This document shows positions 16,461 through 25,947 of a stretch of 64,000 nt of DNA, piece by piece. The notes beneath the pieces were generated by a model. The model saw only the letters and a program-made list of their open reading frames with translations, had not been told where the DNA came from and searched no databases. A program made the translations under genes and the position numbers. The stretch covers positions 310,001-374,000 of the forward strand of contig NZ_WVHS01000001.1 in assembly GCF_009834915.1 (NCBI RefSeq), given 5' to 3'. Origin of the DNA: Hufsiella ginkgonis. Its GTDB lineage: Bacteria > Bacteroidota > Bacteroidia > Sphingobacteriales > Sphingobacteriaceae. Positions within the stretch are counted from its first letter, which is position 1. The number at the start of each line of letters is the position of its first letter.

Positions 16461-19400
16461 ATGAAATCAACCATTACACGCAATCTTCAGATCGGGTTCG
16501 GGCTTTCGTTATTGCTGCTTATCACCAGTTCGGTAGCCTCATACGTAAGTATTACTAACCTGTTGAAAAGTTCGCGCCTCGTAAACCATACCAACGAGGT
16601 GATCCAGGAACTGGAAAATGTGATCTCTACCTTAAAGGATGCAGAAACGGGGCAGCGGGGCTTCCTGCTTACCGGCGAACCGGAATTCCTCGAACCTTAC
16701 AATGGCGCTTACGAAAAGGCCATCAGTTACCTGAACCGGGTAAAAACGCTCACTGTGGATAACCCCGACCAACAAAAGGGCTACCAGCAGCTGAATAACA
16801 TCATCCTGAAACGCATCGTCAGGCTGAAAGAGAACATCGACCGGCGAAAGGCAGGCACCCCCATTGTCACTGCCGAGCTCCGCCAGGGGAAAATATATAT
16901 GGACGATGCCCGGGAAGTAGTCAAACGGATGCAGGCCTCCGAGCAGCGGCTGCTGAATGACCGCACCGCAGACATGAAACAGTTCGCCGCGCTTACGCCG
17001 ATGATGATCATAATGGCAGCTATTTTAGCCGTATTTATTACCATCTACTTCTATTTCAGGGTGATGGGCGACTTTAAACAACGGGTAAGATTACAATTGG
17101 CGCTTCAGGAAAAGGATGTAGAGATCAGTCACCGCATCAATATCATCCAGGGCATTGCCGAAAAAATCTCGGAAGGCGACTATAAAACCCGTGTTAACGA
17201 CGACGAGAAAGACGGCTTGGGCAGCCTCGCGCTTTCGCTCAACAGGATGGCGGAATCGCTGGATTACTCATTTACACTTCTTTCTGACAAGGAATGGCTC
17301 CAAACCGGGATTGCCAAGCTAAACGAAACCATGGTTGGCGAAAAAGACATCGAAACACTGGCCAGCGACATTATGGATTCCGTAGCGTCTTACACCGAAA
17401 GCCAGGTGGGTACGCTTTACGTGATACAGAACCGCGATACCCTCAGGCTTGCCGGTTCTTATGCATTTGTTAATGACGGCACCCGGGAATCTATCCCGCT
17501 GGGACAAGGACTAGCGGGCCAGTGCGCCGCCAGCGAGAAAGAGATCCTGCTGACTGATATCCCGGCCGGGAGCATCTCCATCAGCTTCGCAGCCGTGGAG
17601 GTAAAACCAACCAACATGATCGCATTCCCGATCTACCACGAATCCTATATTAAAGGGGTGATCGAGCTTGGTTCCGTAGACGCCTTCACCGAAAGGGACC
17701 GCGAATATTTCCGCAGCATTTCCGCCAACGTCGGTGTGGCCATCCAGTCGGCGCAAAACCGCAGGCGGATGCAGGAGCTGCTGGAAGAAACGCAATCGCA
17801 GTCCGAAGAGCTCCAGGCGCAACACAGCGAGATGGAGAACATCAATACCGAGCTGGAGACCCAAACCCAAAAGCTCCAGGCCTCGGAAGAAGAGCTTCGC
17901 GTACAGCAGGAAGAACTGCTTCAGGCCAACCAGGAGCTGGAGGAACGCAGCCGTTTGCTCGAAGAAAAGAACCAGGTGATCGTAGAACGAAATCTCGACA
18001 TCCAGCGCAAAGCGGAAGAACTGGAACTAAGCACCAAGTACAAATCAGAGTTCCTCGCCAATATGTCGCACGAGCTGCGCACGCCGCTTAATTCGATCCT
18101 GCTGCTTTCGCGCATGCTATCCGAAAACCAGGATGAAACGTTAAATGACGAGCAGGTAGAATCGGCCAGGGTGATCCAGAATTCCGGGAAAAGCCTTTTA
18201 AGCCTGATCGACGAGATCCTCGATCTTTCGAAGATCGAAGCCGGTAAAATGGACCTCGAGTATACCGAAGTTTCTGTAGAGGAAGTGGTACAGGACATGA
18301 AATCGCTCTTTGCGCCCATTGCCCGCGAGAAGAACCTCGAGCTGCTCCTCGAGCTCCCCGTGGGGCTGCCGGAAACATTCAGCACCGATAAATTGCGGTT
18401 AGAACAGATCCTGAAAAACTTGCTTTCGAATGCATTAAAATTCACCACCAAAGGAAGCGTAAGCCTGGAGATCCAAAGCCGCGAAAACGCCCCGGGGTGG
18501 ATAGAGTTCGCGGTAAAAGACACCGGGCTTGGTATTCCAAAGGAAAAACAGGCCCTGATCTTCGAAGCCTTCCAACAGGCCGACGGATCCACCCGCCGCC
18601 AGTTCGGCGGTACAGGCCTCGGGCTTTCCATCAGCCGCGAGCTGGCCAAACTGCTCGGCGGGGAGATCCGGCTGAAAAGCGAACCCGGCGAAGGCAGCGA
18701 ATTCACCGTTCGCATCCCGACGGCACGGCCGGATGAAGGTGCAGCACCAGGACCCGCTGAGCCGGAAATCTCGCAGGCAATGTCCGGTGAGGCGCAGCCG
18801 GTAACACGTTTCATCGCTACGGATATTCCGCAGGAGATACCCGACGACCGCAATGCGATCAACCGTACCGACCAGGTGATCCTGATCATCGAGGATGACA
18901 CCATATTCGCAAAAGCGCTGCTGGATTACACGCATCAGCGCGGTTATAAAGGAGTGATCGCGGTGCGCGGCGACCAGGGATTGGAGATGGCCCAGCATTA
19001 CAAACCGCTGGCGATCCTGCTGGACATCCAGCTGCCCGTAAAAGACGGATGGCAGGTAATGGAGGAGTTAAAAAGTAACCCGAAGACCAGGCATGTCCCC
19101 GTGCACATCATGTCGTCGATGGAAGTAAAAAAGGAAAGCATGGTAAAGGGCGCCGTCGACTTTATCAACAAACCCGTAGCGATCGAGCAAATGCAGCAGA
19201 TCTTCCAGAAGCTGGAAGAAGCACTGAACAAAGGCCCGCGCAAAGTGCTCATCGTAGAAGAAAACCCGAAACACGCCAAGGCACTTGCCTACTTCCTCGA
19301 AACATTTAACATTAATGCCGAGATCAAAGGCAGTGTAAACGAGGGCGTGAACGCGCTGCAGACAAACGAGGTAGATTGCGTAATACTTGACATGGGCATC

Positions 19401-20051
19401 CCCGATCAGAATGCCTACGAAACGCTGGAAACCGTGAAAAAGAACCCCGGGCTGGAAGACCTGCCCATCATCATCTTCACCGGGAAAAACCTTTCGAAGG
19501 CAGAAGAGAACAAAATCAAGCAATATGCCGATTCGATCGTAGTAAAAACTGCACACTCTTACCAGCGTATCCTCGATGAGGTGGCGCTATTCCTTCACCT
19601 GCTCGAAGAAAATGTAAATACGAAAACAGCCGGCGGGATCAAAAAACCAGGCGGCCTGCATGATGTATTAAAAAACAAAACCGTGCTGATCGCCGATGAC
19701 GACGTGCGGAATATCTTTTCGCTGACCAAAGCGCTGGAACAACATAAAATGAAAGTAGTGTCGGCAACAGACGGGAAAGAGGCGCTCCGGCAACTGGAGG
19801 CGCACCCGGAAGTAGATATAGTACTTATGGATATGATGATGCCTGAAATGGACGGTTATGAGTCGACCACCCAGATCAGGCAGCATCCCAGGTTCAAAAA
19901 CATCCCGGTATTGGCGGTAACGGCCAAGGCCATGGTAGGTGATCGCGAAAAATGCATCCGTGCAGGTGCATCTGACTATATTTCGAAACCGGTAGATATC
20001 GACCAGCTGATCTCCCTGCTGCGCGTTTGGTTATACGATAAATCGCTTTAA
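16461..20051 (+). CDS. CHASE3-HAMP-GAF hybrid histidine kinase with three receivers
   Basis: 1196 aa. TM1 ~11-30; CHASE3 sensor ~40-178 with DAETGQRGFLLTGE; TM2 ~181-199; HAMP ~200-270; GAF ~290-430; long Glu/Gln-rich coiled coil ~433-525; HisKA with His537 (ANMSHELRTPLN); HATPase ~640-753 with DTGLGIP and GGTGLGL; receivers at ~806-920 (Asp855), ~927-1045 (Asp977) and ~1073-1190 (Asp1124). Receiver 2 has VEEN in place of the usual acidic pair plus Asp, so it may phosphorylate poorly. The coiled coil has EETQS (442-446) and EELQA (449-453), matching the chemoreceptor methylation pattern one heptad apart. Downstream genes encode a lone receiver, CheR and CheB, which suggests adaptation of this kinase by methylation (inference). 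The ligand is unknown. Confidence 0.93.
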   Translation: MKSTITRNLQIGFGLSLLLLITSSVASYVSITNLLKSSRLVNHTNEVIQELENVISTLKDAETGQRGFLLTGEPEFLEPYNGAYEKAISYLNRVKTLTVDNPDQQKGYQQLNNIILKRIVRLKENIDRRKAGTPIVTAELRQGKIYMDDAREVVKRMQASEQRLLNDRTADMKQFAALTPMMIIMAAILAVFITIYFYFRVMGDFKQRVRLQLALQEKDVEISHRINIIQGIAEKISEGDYKTRVNDDEKDGLGSLALSLNRMAESLDYSFTLLSDKEWLQTGIAKLNETMVGEKDIETLASDIMDSVASYTESQVGTLYVIQNRDTLRLAGSYAFVNDGTRESIPLGQGLAGQCAASEKEILLTDIPAGSISISFAAVEVKPTNMIAFPIYHESYIKGVIELGSVDAFTERDREYFRSISANVGVAIQSAQNRRRMQELLEETQSQSEELQAQHSEMENINTELETQTQKLQASEEELRVQQEELLQANQELEERSRLLEEKNQVIVERNLDIQRKAEELELSTKYKSEFLANMSHELRTPLNSILLLSRMLSENQDETLNDEQVESARVIQNSGKSLLSLIDEILDLSKIEAGKMDLEYTEVSVEEVVQDMKSLFAPIAREKNLELLLELPVGLPETFSTDKLRLEQILKNLLSNALKFTTKGSVSLEIQSRENAPGWIEFAVKDTGLGIPKEKQALIFEAFQQADGSTRRQFGGTGLGLSISRELAKLLGGEIRLKSEPGEGSEFTVRIPTARPDEGAAPGPAEPEISQAMSGEAQPVTRFIATDIPQEIPDDRNAINRTDQVILIIEDDTIFAKALLDYTHQRGYKGVIAVRGDQGLEMAQHYKPLAILLDIQLPVKDGWQVMEELKSNPKTRHVPVHIMSSMEVKKESMVKGAVDFINKPVAIEQMQQIFQKLEEALNKGPRKVLIVEENPKHAKALAYFLETFNINAEIKGSVNEGVNALQTNEVDCVILDMGIPDQNAYETLETVKKNPGLEDLPIIIFTGKNLSKAEENKIKQYADSIVVKTAHSYQRILDEVALFLHLLEENVNTKTAGGIKKPGGLHDVLKNKTVLIADDDVRNIFSLTKALEQHKMKVVSATDGKEALRQLEAHPEVDIVLMDMMMPEMDGYESTTQIRQHPRFKNIPVLAVTAKAMVGDREKCIRAGASDYISKPVDIDQLISLLRVWLYDKSL

Positions 20052-20054
20052 GGG

Positions 20055-20429
20055 ATGAGCCATAAGAAGAAGATTTTGATCATCGACGACGATGCAAGGA
20101 ACATTTTCGCCCTGAGCATGGTGCTGCGCTCCAAGGGATTCGAATGCGTTTCGGCGCCGGGCGCACGCGAAGGACTGAACCTGCTGATCGTTACGCCGGA
20201 TATTGGCATTGTTTTGATGGATATGATGATGCCGGAGATGGACGGTTACCAGGCCATGGCCGAGATGCGGAAAATGGACCGCATCGCCGACCTGCCCGTA
20301 ATCGCCGTAACGGCACAGGCAATGACGGGCGACCGCGAAAAATGCCTCGATGCAGGTGCCTCAGGTTATATCTCGAAACCGGTAGATATCGACCAGCTGC
20401 TGGAACTGCTGCGGGCACACATGAAATAG
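20055..20429 (+). CDS. single-domain response regulator
   Basis: 124 aa, a bare receiver: acidic pocket DDD at 11-13, Asp56 in VLMDMMMPEMDGY, Thr86 and Lys108 (SKP). It starts 3 bp after the hybrid kinase stop. The protein and even the DNA closely match the last receiver of that kinase (MMMPEMDGY, GDREKC, ISKPVDIDQLL shared), so the gene looks like a duplicated copy of that domain set free. With no output domain it probably shuttles or stores phosphate, or acts by protein binding. Confidence 0.93.
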   Translation: MSHKKKILIIDDDARNIFALSMVLRSKGFECVSAPGAREGLNLLIVTPDIGIVLMDMMMPEMDGYQAMAEMRKMDRIADLPVIAVTAQAMTGDREKCLDAGASGYISKPVDIDQLLELLRAHMK

Positions 20430-20442
20430 ATAACGAGAAGAG

Positions 20443-21264
20443 ATGGATTTCCAGGCGGTTAACGACGATAACATATCTATATTACTGAATGACCTGCTGG
20501 AGATCTATGGGTACGACTTTAACGAATATTCCAAAGCCTCGTTAAAGCGGCGCATCAACCGGTTGTTTACGCTCGATAAATTTCCCAGCTTTGCCGAAAT
20601 GCGCTATACCGTGCGCACCAACCCCGAATACCTGAAACGGTTTATCGAAGAGATCACGGTAAACGTGACCGAAATGTTCCGCGACCCTTCCTTTTACCGG
20701 GTATTGCGCGAAACGGTGCTTCCCACGTTGGGAACTTACCCGTTCATCCGGATCTGGCATGCGGGATGCTCTACCGGCGAAGAAGTATACTCGATGGCTA
20801 TCCTTTTACAGGAAGCCAACCTGTTCCACAAGTCGCTGCTGTACGCCACCGATATTAACCCGGGTGTGCTCGAGAGGGCCAGCAAAGGCCTGTTCCCGCT
20901 TAGTCACATGAAAGGGCATTCGGAGAAATATATTCAATCGGGCGGAAAAAAGGACTTTTCAAGTTATTATTCCGCTAACTACGACCTGGCCAAGTTCAAT
21001 TCGGAACTGAGCAGTAAGATGATCTTCTCAACCCATAACCTGGTTTCAGACCATTCCTTTAACGAGTTCCAGCTCATTATTTGCCGTAACGTGCTTATTT
21101 ATTTCGACAAAGACCTGCAGGCAAAGGTATTCAAACTATTCGAGCAAAGCCTCGACAACCTGGGTTACCTGGCGTTAGGCTCGAAAGAGACCCTGCGTTT
21201 TTCGTCTGTGGCGCCTAACTTTAAACAGTTGGGAAAAGAAAAGATCTGGAGGAAAATGGCATGA
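20443..21264 (+). CDS. cheR: CheR-type protein-glutamate methyltransferase
   Basis: 273 aa. An N-terminal helical CheR_N part (1-75) is followed by the SAM-binding fold: IRIWHAGCSTGEEVYSMAI (about 103-121) is motif I, YATDINPGVLERA gives the acidic ribose contact, and LIICRNVLIYFD is the conserved C-terminal CheR motif. CheR methylates Glu residues, normally on chemoreceptors. No chemoreceptor, CheA or CheW gene is present; neighbours are hybrid kinases, so the substrate is probably the CHASE3 kinase coiled coil (inference). It overlaps cheB by 4 bp (ATGA), implying coupled translation. No pentapeptide-binding or TPR extension. Confidence 0.95.
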   Translation: MDFQAVNDDNISILLNDLLEIYGYDFNEYSKASLKRRINRLFTLDKFPSFAEMRYTVRTNPEYLKRFIEEITVNVTEMFRDPSFYRVLRETVLPTLGTYPFIRIWHAGCSTGEEVYSMAILLQEANLFHKSLLYATDINPGVLERASKGLFPLSHMKGHSEKYIQSGGKKDFSSYYSANYDLAKFNSELSSKMIFSTHNLVSDHSFNEFQLIICRNVLIYFDKDLQAKVFKLFEQSLDNLGYLALGSKETLRFSSVAPNFKQLGKEKIWRKMA

Positions 21265-21815
21265 GCGCAGCAAAAGGATTGGTCATCATCGGCGGCTCGG
21301 CAGGAAGCCTCGACGCCATCATCCAGTTGCTGGCGGGGTTAAAAAACAGGCATGTGCCACCCATCATCATAGTACTGCATCGCAAAACCGGCGACGACTC
21401 TACGCTCGCCGAGCTTCTCTCTATAAAAAGCCCCGTGCCGGTAAAGGAAGCCGACGAAAAAGACCCGATCCGCAGCGACACCATCTATATAGCGCCTGCA
21501 GACTACCACCTGCTGGTGGAACAGGACCATACGATCTCGCTGGATTACTCCGAAAAGATAAATTATAGCAGGCCAAGTATCGACATCTCGTTCCAGACAG
21601 CCGCCGAAGCCTATGGTAAGTCGCTCACCGCGATCCTGCTTTCCGGCGCCAACGCCGATGGCACCGAAGGCCTGAAAGCGGTAAAAGCCTGTGGCGGCCG
21701 GGTGATCATACAAAATCCCGCCACGGCGGAAGTCGCTTACATGCCTCAGCATGCCCTCGAAAAAGCAGGTGCAGACCTGGTGCTGAACGCAAATGAAATA
21801 CCCATGGTTATATGA
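21261..21815 (+). CDS. cheB: CheB-type methylesterase without receiver
   Basis: 184 aa, only the CheB catalytic domain. The Ser-His-Asp triad is visible: Ser13 in IGGSAGS, His40 in VLHRK, Asp133 in SGANADGTEG; MPQHALEKAGAD near the end is also typical. Canonical CheB has an N-terminal receiver that gates activity; its absence means the esterase is either constitutively active or controlled in trans by the lone receiver encoded two genes upstream. Starts inside the cheR stop. It removes or deamidates methyl-Glu/Gln on the CheR substrate. Confidence 0.94.
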   Translation: MSAAKGLVIIGGSAGSLDAIIQLLAGLKNRHVPPIIIVLHRKTGDDSTLAELLSIKSPVPVKEADEKDPIRSDTIYIAPADYHLLVEQDHTISLDYSEKINYSRPSIDISFQTAAEAYGKSLTAILLSGANADGTEGLKAVKACGGRVIIQNPATAEVAYMPQHALEKAGADLVLNANEIPMVI

Positions 21816-21979
21816 ACGACCAGCAGCGCAGATCAATATATATCCCGGGCGTATTTGCCCGCAATCCATTCGCTGTAAGATTAAACGACACCCCGGCCTG
21901 TTTTCCGGCTACGCCCCGCGCACGCGCGGAAACTTCAGCTGATCGGCCCAGGAAGCGGGCGGGTAATGAAAAGCGGTAA
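21812..21979 (+). CDS. possible 55-aa protein coupled to cheB
   Basis: An ATG overlaps the cheB stop (ATGA at 21812-21815) and opens a 55-codon frame ending at 21977-21979. The product is MNDQQRRSIYIPGVFARN..., strongly basic at the end (RPRKRAGNEKR). It matches nothing I recognise and may be chance, but the overlap is the same as that joining cheR and cheB. The rest of 21980-22054 shows nothing. Confidence 0.2.
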   Translation: MNDQQRRSIYIPGVFARNPFAVRLNDTPACFPATPRARAETSADRPRKRAGNEKR

Positions 21980-22054
21980 ATAATGCGACAGACGTAATAA
22001 AGGCCAGCTGCCTCATACGCATTCTCATGACGCTTTTACGGACGAAACCCGGTG

Positions 22055-23101
22055 TTAAAATACCGATTTTGACCAGGCCAGCGGGTTGGTCTTGCTCAGT
22101 TCGCCTCTCAGGTCTGTTTCGAGCAGCTGGACGATGCGACTGTCGCTCAGTCCGCGACCCAGCAGGAACATCAGTTTGGTTACCGCTGCTTCGTAAGTCA
22201 TATCATAGCCGCTGGCAACGCCCATCGCTTTTAGTTCGCGGCTGGTTTCATACCGGCCAAGCTCTACGATACCCACTTTACATTGCGAAATATCGAGAAC
22301 GATCTTGCGATTCTTGATCGCATCGCGAAGGCAGCTCAGGAACCATTCATCGGTAGTGGTGTTTCCCGCGCCGAACGTTTCCATAATGATGGCCTTCACA
22401 TCAGAGTTCACGATCGCTTTCACCGCGCTTTCGCTGATCCCCGGGTAAAGTTTCAGCACGGCGATGGAGTTCACGAGCTTTTTGTGTAGCTTAAACACGT
22501 TCCCTTCCGCCTTGCGGATGTTCGCTTCGTTAAAACGCAGGTGGACGCCCGCTTCGGCCAGCACCGGGTAATTTGGCGAGCGGAATGCTTCGAACTTCGC
22601 GGAATTATATTTGAATGCCCGGTTCCCGCGAAAAAGCTGGGAGTCAAAATAGATGCATACTTCAGGCACCTTCGCCAGGCCGTTCTGTTTAGCGGAAGCG
22701 ATTTCCAGGGCCGTGATCAGGTTTTCTTTGGCATCCGTACGGATCTGCCCGATAGGCAGCTGCGAGCCCGTAAACACTACGGGTTTGCTTAACCCTTCGA
22801 GCATAAAGCTGAGCGCCGATGCCGTAAAGGCCATGGTATCAGACCCATGGAGGATCACGAACCCATCGTATTCCTCGTATCCTTCTGCGATCTTTTCGGC
22901 CAGTTCCACCCAAATCCCGGGCTTCATGTTCGAGGAATCGATTATCGGCTGGAACGAATGTACCGTGATCTGGTATTTGAGGCGCTTAAGCTCGGGGACG
23001 TTATCTAAGATCTGGCTAAAATCCAGCGGCCTCAACACACCGGAACCAGCGTCGTTGATCATCCCAATGGTCCCGCCGGTATAGATAATCAGTATCTTCA
23101 T
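22055..23101 (-). CDS. ansA: type I L-asparaginase
   Basis: 348 aa, no signal peptide, so cytoplasmic as expected of type I. Hydrolyses L-asparagine to aspartate and ammonia. Both catalytic Thr motifs are present: YTGGTIGM (residues 7-14) and HGSDTM (85-90). Later GSQLP and ETFGAGN motifs also fit. Length is normal. Last gene of a probable M61 peptidase-tatD-ansA operon, 43 bp after tatD. The operon would couple peptide breakdown to amino-acid use. Confidence 0.93.
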   Translation of the reverse strand: MKILIIYTGGTIGMINDAGSGVLRPLDFSQILDNVPELKRLKYQITVHSFQPIIDSSNMKPGIWVELAEKIAEGYEEYDGFVILHGSDTMAFTASALSFMLEGLSKPVVFTGSQLPIGQIRTDAKENLITALEIASAKQNGLAKVPEVCIYFDSQLFRGNRAFKYNSAKFEAFRSPNYPVLAEAGVHLRFNEANIRKAEGNVFKLHKKLVNSIAVLKLYPGISESAVKAIVNSDVKAIIMETFGAGNTTTDEWFLSCLRDAIKNRKIVLDISQCKVGIVELGRYETSRELKAMGVASGYDMTYEAAVTKLMFLLGRGLSDSRIVQLLETDLRGELSKTNPLAWSKSVF

Positions 23102-23144
23102 TTATCAGCCTAATTTCGTTTTTTAAATTAAGAAACGATGGCGT

Positions 23145-23912
23145 TTATCTTAAAAATATATTTTTTGAATTTTCCGTGGTGATTCCGGCTATTTCCGCTA
23201 TCGGCAGCTGCTTCAGGTCGGCTACTTTTTGCGCAATATGCAGGAGGTAACTGCTTTCGTTAGGCTTGCCCCGGAAGGGTACCGGGGTGAGGTAAGGGGA
23301 ATCTGTTTCGAGCACGATCCTGTCCAGCGGAAGATCGGCTACCACCTTATCCAGCCCGGAGTTTTTATAGGTGACCACGCCGCCGATGCCCAGGTAGAAC
23401 CCCAGCCGGATGATCTTCTCCGCCTGTTCTGCGGTGCCTGTAAAACAATGGAAGATCCCTTTTAATCTCTCATCGTGCTCATCGGCCAATACATCGAATA
23501 CTTCATCGAACGCTTCGCGGCAATGGATCACGATCGGCAGGTCCCGCTGCTTCGCCCATTCGATCTGCTGCCGGAAAGCATCTACCTGGATCGCCAGGGT
23601 GGTTTTATCCCAATACAGGTCGATACCGATCTCGCCGACGGCATATACCTTATGTTTTGACAACGCGGCATAGATCACATCCAGCTCCGCCTGGTAATTT
23701 TCCTTGACGTCGCAAGGGTGCAAGCCAAGCATCGCGAAACAATTATCGGGATATTCTGCCGCCAGGCTCATTACCAGGGAGATGGACGACGAGTCTACAT
23801 TTGGCAGGAAAAGGCGCGATACCCCATTTGCGATGGCGCGCTGAACCAGGGCCTCCCGTTTTACCGCGTCGGTTTCGTAGTACAGGTGAGTATGACTATC
23901 GGTTAGGATCAT
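23145..23912 (-). CDS. tatD: TatD family metal-dependent hydrolase
   Basis: 255 aa from the ATG at 23912, which overlaps the upstream stop as ATGA; another ATG four codons earlier (23924) is possible. TIM-barrel metallohydrolase with the metal sites DSHTHLY at the start, GEIGID (catalytic Glu), PIVIHCREAF, FHCFTG, and ETDSPYLTPVPFRGKPNE at the end. TatD proteins are 3'-5' exonucleases or nucleic-acid repair hydrolases. Translationally coupled to the M61 peptidase gene. Confidence 0.93.
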   Translation of the reverse strand: MILTDSHTHLYYETDAVKREALVQRAIANGVSRLFLPNVDSSSISLVMSLAAEYPDNCFAMLGLHPCDVKENYQAELDVIYAALSKHKVYAVGEIGIDLYWDKTTLAIQVDAFRQQIEWAKQRDLPIVIHCREAFDEVFDVLADEHDERLKGIFHCFTGTAEQAEKIIRLGFYLGIGGVVTYKNSGLDKVVADLPLDRIVLETDSPYLTPVPFRGKPNESSYLLHIAQKVADLKQLPIAEIAGITTENSKNIFLR

Positions 23913-25714
23913 ATATTCAGCCATTTTTTGCGCACAGCGGCTTGTGCCGGCGTAACAGATTCTTCCGCCAGCACCTTAAACTTGATGGTAGGATCGCCTT
24001 TGAGCGTTACTTTCAGGGTTTGCAGCAAGCCGTCGCGGTTAACCAGCACCGTGATCTTATCGCCTGGTTTCATAGACGCGATCGCCTTGTCTACTTCAGT
24101 AGCTTTACCTGTTTCCACAGCCACCGGGTTGATGCGCTGGTCGTTGATCGCCAGGATCTCATCGTTCACGTTAATGCCGTCGTCCCATCCCGCGCTTCCG
24201 CGGGCCACATTCGTTACGGTTGTTTTGCCATCCTTTAATGCGAGTGTAAGCCCCAGCACGGCGGTCGTTTTTGCCGCATCATCATAGATCATCTTCAACC
24301 CGGCATAGCCGAAATACTTGTTGTAATTGATCGGTTCCGTGCCGTTTACGTAGTCGTTATAGATCTCGTCTAACGATTTCCCGGCGATCTTCCCGGCCAT
24401 TTCCCTGAACTCCGCATCGGTATAACCGCGCTTCAGCTTCTTGTAATACGTTTCATACATCGCACGCATCAGGTCGTCGAGCGATTTTTCGCCCTTCGTG
24501 GCATGCATGATCTCCAGGTTCATTACCGTAGCGATCAGCGCCCCTTTGTTATAGTACGAAATGGTGGTATTTTTTGAGTTCTCGTTGGGACGGTATTGCT
24601 TGGTCCAGGCATCATAACTCGCTTCGCTGGCCGATTGTATGCGGTTACCCGGCTGGTTTTCTACTATACCCACGTCCCCAAGTACGCCGGCCATGTAGGC
24701 TTCGGGGGTAGAAAACCCGGCACGAAATATCGAAAATTTGTCAAAGAACGAAGTAAATCCCTCGGCAATCCAAAGGTTGGTGGTATAGTTCTCGTTTTCA
24801 TAATCGAACGGGCCCAACGCTTTGGGACGCAGCCGTTTCACGTTCCACAAATGAAAGTGCTCATGTGCTGCGAGCCGCAAAAATCCCACGTACCCGCTTT
24901 CGGTACCGTAGCTGTTGCGGGCCACGCCAAGCACGGTTGAGTTAAGGTGCTCTAACCCGCCGCTGCCGACCGCATAATTGTGTACGATGAACACATAACG
25001 TTTATTGGGATTTTCCCCGAAGATGGCAGTTTGTGTTTCAATCACCTTCGGCATGTCTTTCATTAGCCGTTGCTTGTCATAATTGGCCTGCCCGTACATT
25101 GCCATTTCGTAATTTACGCCGGCGGCGCTAAAGGAAAACACATCCTGGTTGCCAACCTCGATCGGCGAATCGAACAGGATATCGAAATCCGGTGCATAAA
25201 AGGTATTTTCCTGCCCGCTAACCGGTTCCAGGCCGGTCGAAATCTTTTTCCACCCGTTATAAGGTTGTATCTCCACGGTACACGGCTGTGCCAGCATCCC
25301 ATCTGGGTACAGGAAAACCCCTGCCGGCGATAAGAACGCATGCGAAGCGTCCACAAAAGCGGTCCTCACCGAGATCTCGAAGGCATAAACACGATAGCTT
25401 ACGGTAAAGTCGCCTTTATTCGCGTAAACGCGCCAGGTATTTTTGCGTACCCGCTCTACCGGGAGCTGCTTACCGGAAGCGGTTGCAGCGCTAAATCCCT
25501 CTACGTTCTTCGAGAATTCGCGCACGAGGTACGATCCTGGCGTCCAAACCGGCATCTTAAGGTCTACATAATCCTTCGCTATGCCGCTTATATTCATCTT
25601 TACCTCGGCATAATGAGCCTGCGGTTCGATAAATGATACTTCAAACCCGAGTTTAACGGCAGCTTCAGCATTGGTCATAAGAAATAACAGGATAAGTGTG
25701 AAGAATTTGTTCAT
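23909..25714 (-). CDS. exported M61 family metallopeptidase with PDZ domain
   Basis: 601 aa. Signal peptide 1-18 (NAEA). N-terminal beta domain ~20-190, then the gluzincin catalytic domain with zinc motif HEHFH (284-288) and third ligand Glu318 in WIAEGFTSFFD; a PDZ domain lies near 470-560 (NVARGSAGWDDGINVNDEIL). This is the order of M61 glycyl aminopeptidases. It would trim peptides in the periplasm or at the surface. First gene of the operon with tatD and ansA. The start codon sits only 4 bases past the -7 element, suggesting a leaderless mRNA. Confidence 0.92.
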   Translation of the reverse strand: MNKFFTLILLFLMTNAEAAVKLGFEVSFIEPQAHYAEVKMNISGIAKDYVDLKMPVWTPGSYLVREFSKNVEGFSAATASGKQLPVERVRKNTWRVYANKGDFTVSYRVYAFEISVRTAFVDASHAFLSPAGVFLYPDGMLAQPCTVEIQPYNGWKKISTGLEPVSGQENTFYAPDFDILFDSPIEVGNQDVFSFSAAGVNYEMAMYGQANYDKQRLMKDMPKVIETQTAIFGENPNKRYVFIVHNYAVGSGGLEHLNSTVLGVARNSYGTESGYVGFLRLAAHEHFHLWNVKRLRPKALGPFDYENENYTTNLWIAEGFTSFFDKFSIFRAGFSTPEAYMAGVLGDVGIVENQPGNRIQSASEASYDAWTKQYRPNENSKNTTISYYNKGALIATVMNLEIMHATKGEKSLDDLMRAMYETYYKKLKRGYTDAEFREMAGKIAGKSLDEIYNDYVNGTEPINYNKYFGYAGLKMIYDDAAKTTAVLGLTLALKDGKTTVTNVARGSAGWDDGINVNDEILAINDQRINPVAVETGKATEVDKAIASMKPGDKITVLVNRDGLLQTLKVTLKGDPTIKFKVLAEESVTPAQAAVRKKWLNI

Positions 25715-25718
25715 CAGG

Positions 25719-25726
25719 CAAAATTA
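25719..25726 (-). promoter_or_regulatory. -7 element at the M61 peptidase start
   Basis: Minus strand TAATTTTG, exact TAnnTTTG, ending 4 nt from the ATG. Transcription would begin at or within a base or two of the start codon. Confidence 0.45.
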
Positions 25727-25947
25727 ATAAAAGCCATAGGCCCCGCCAATTGTTTATTATCGATTGCATGAGGGTAAAATAGTTGATACATCCCCCTTAC
25801 TTCAATCATATAAAAATAGATTTGCTGTTATTACATCATGATAAACGACCCGCTGACCAGGCGTAACCGGGGACATTTACCTGTAGCTCACAGATATTGT
25901 TCCTGCTTTCATTTTTCTTAATTTACACGCATTCCCTCTTATAAAAT

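Noticed and set aside
17921-18904. 327-codon minus-strand open frame
   Set aside because: Antisense to the HisKA-HATPase-receiver part of the hybrid kinase; Ser/Arg-rich product.
20443-21815. Reading cheR/cheB as a classical chemotaxis operon
   Set aside because: No MCP, CheA, CheW or motility gene is present, and CheB lacks its receiver.
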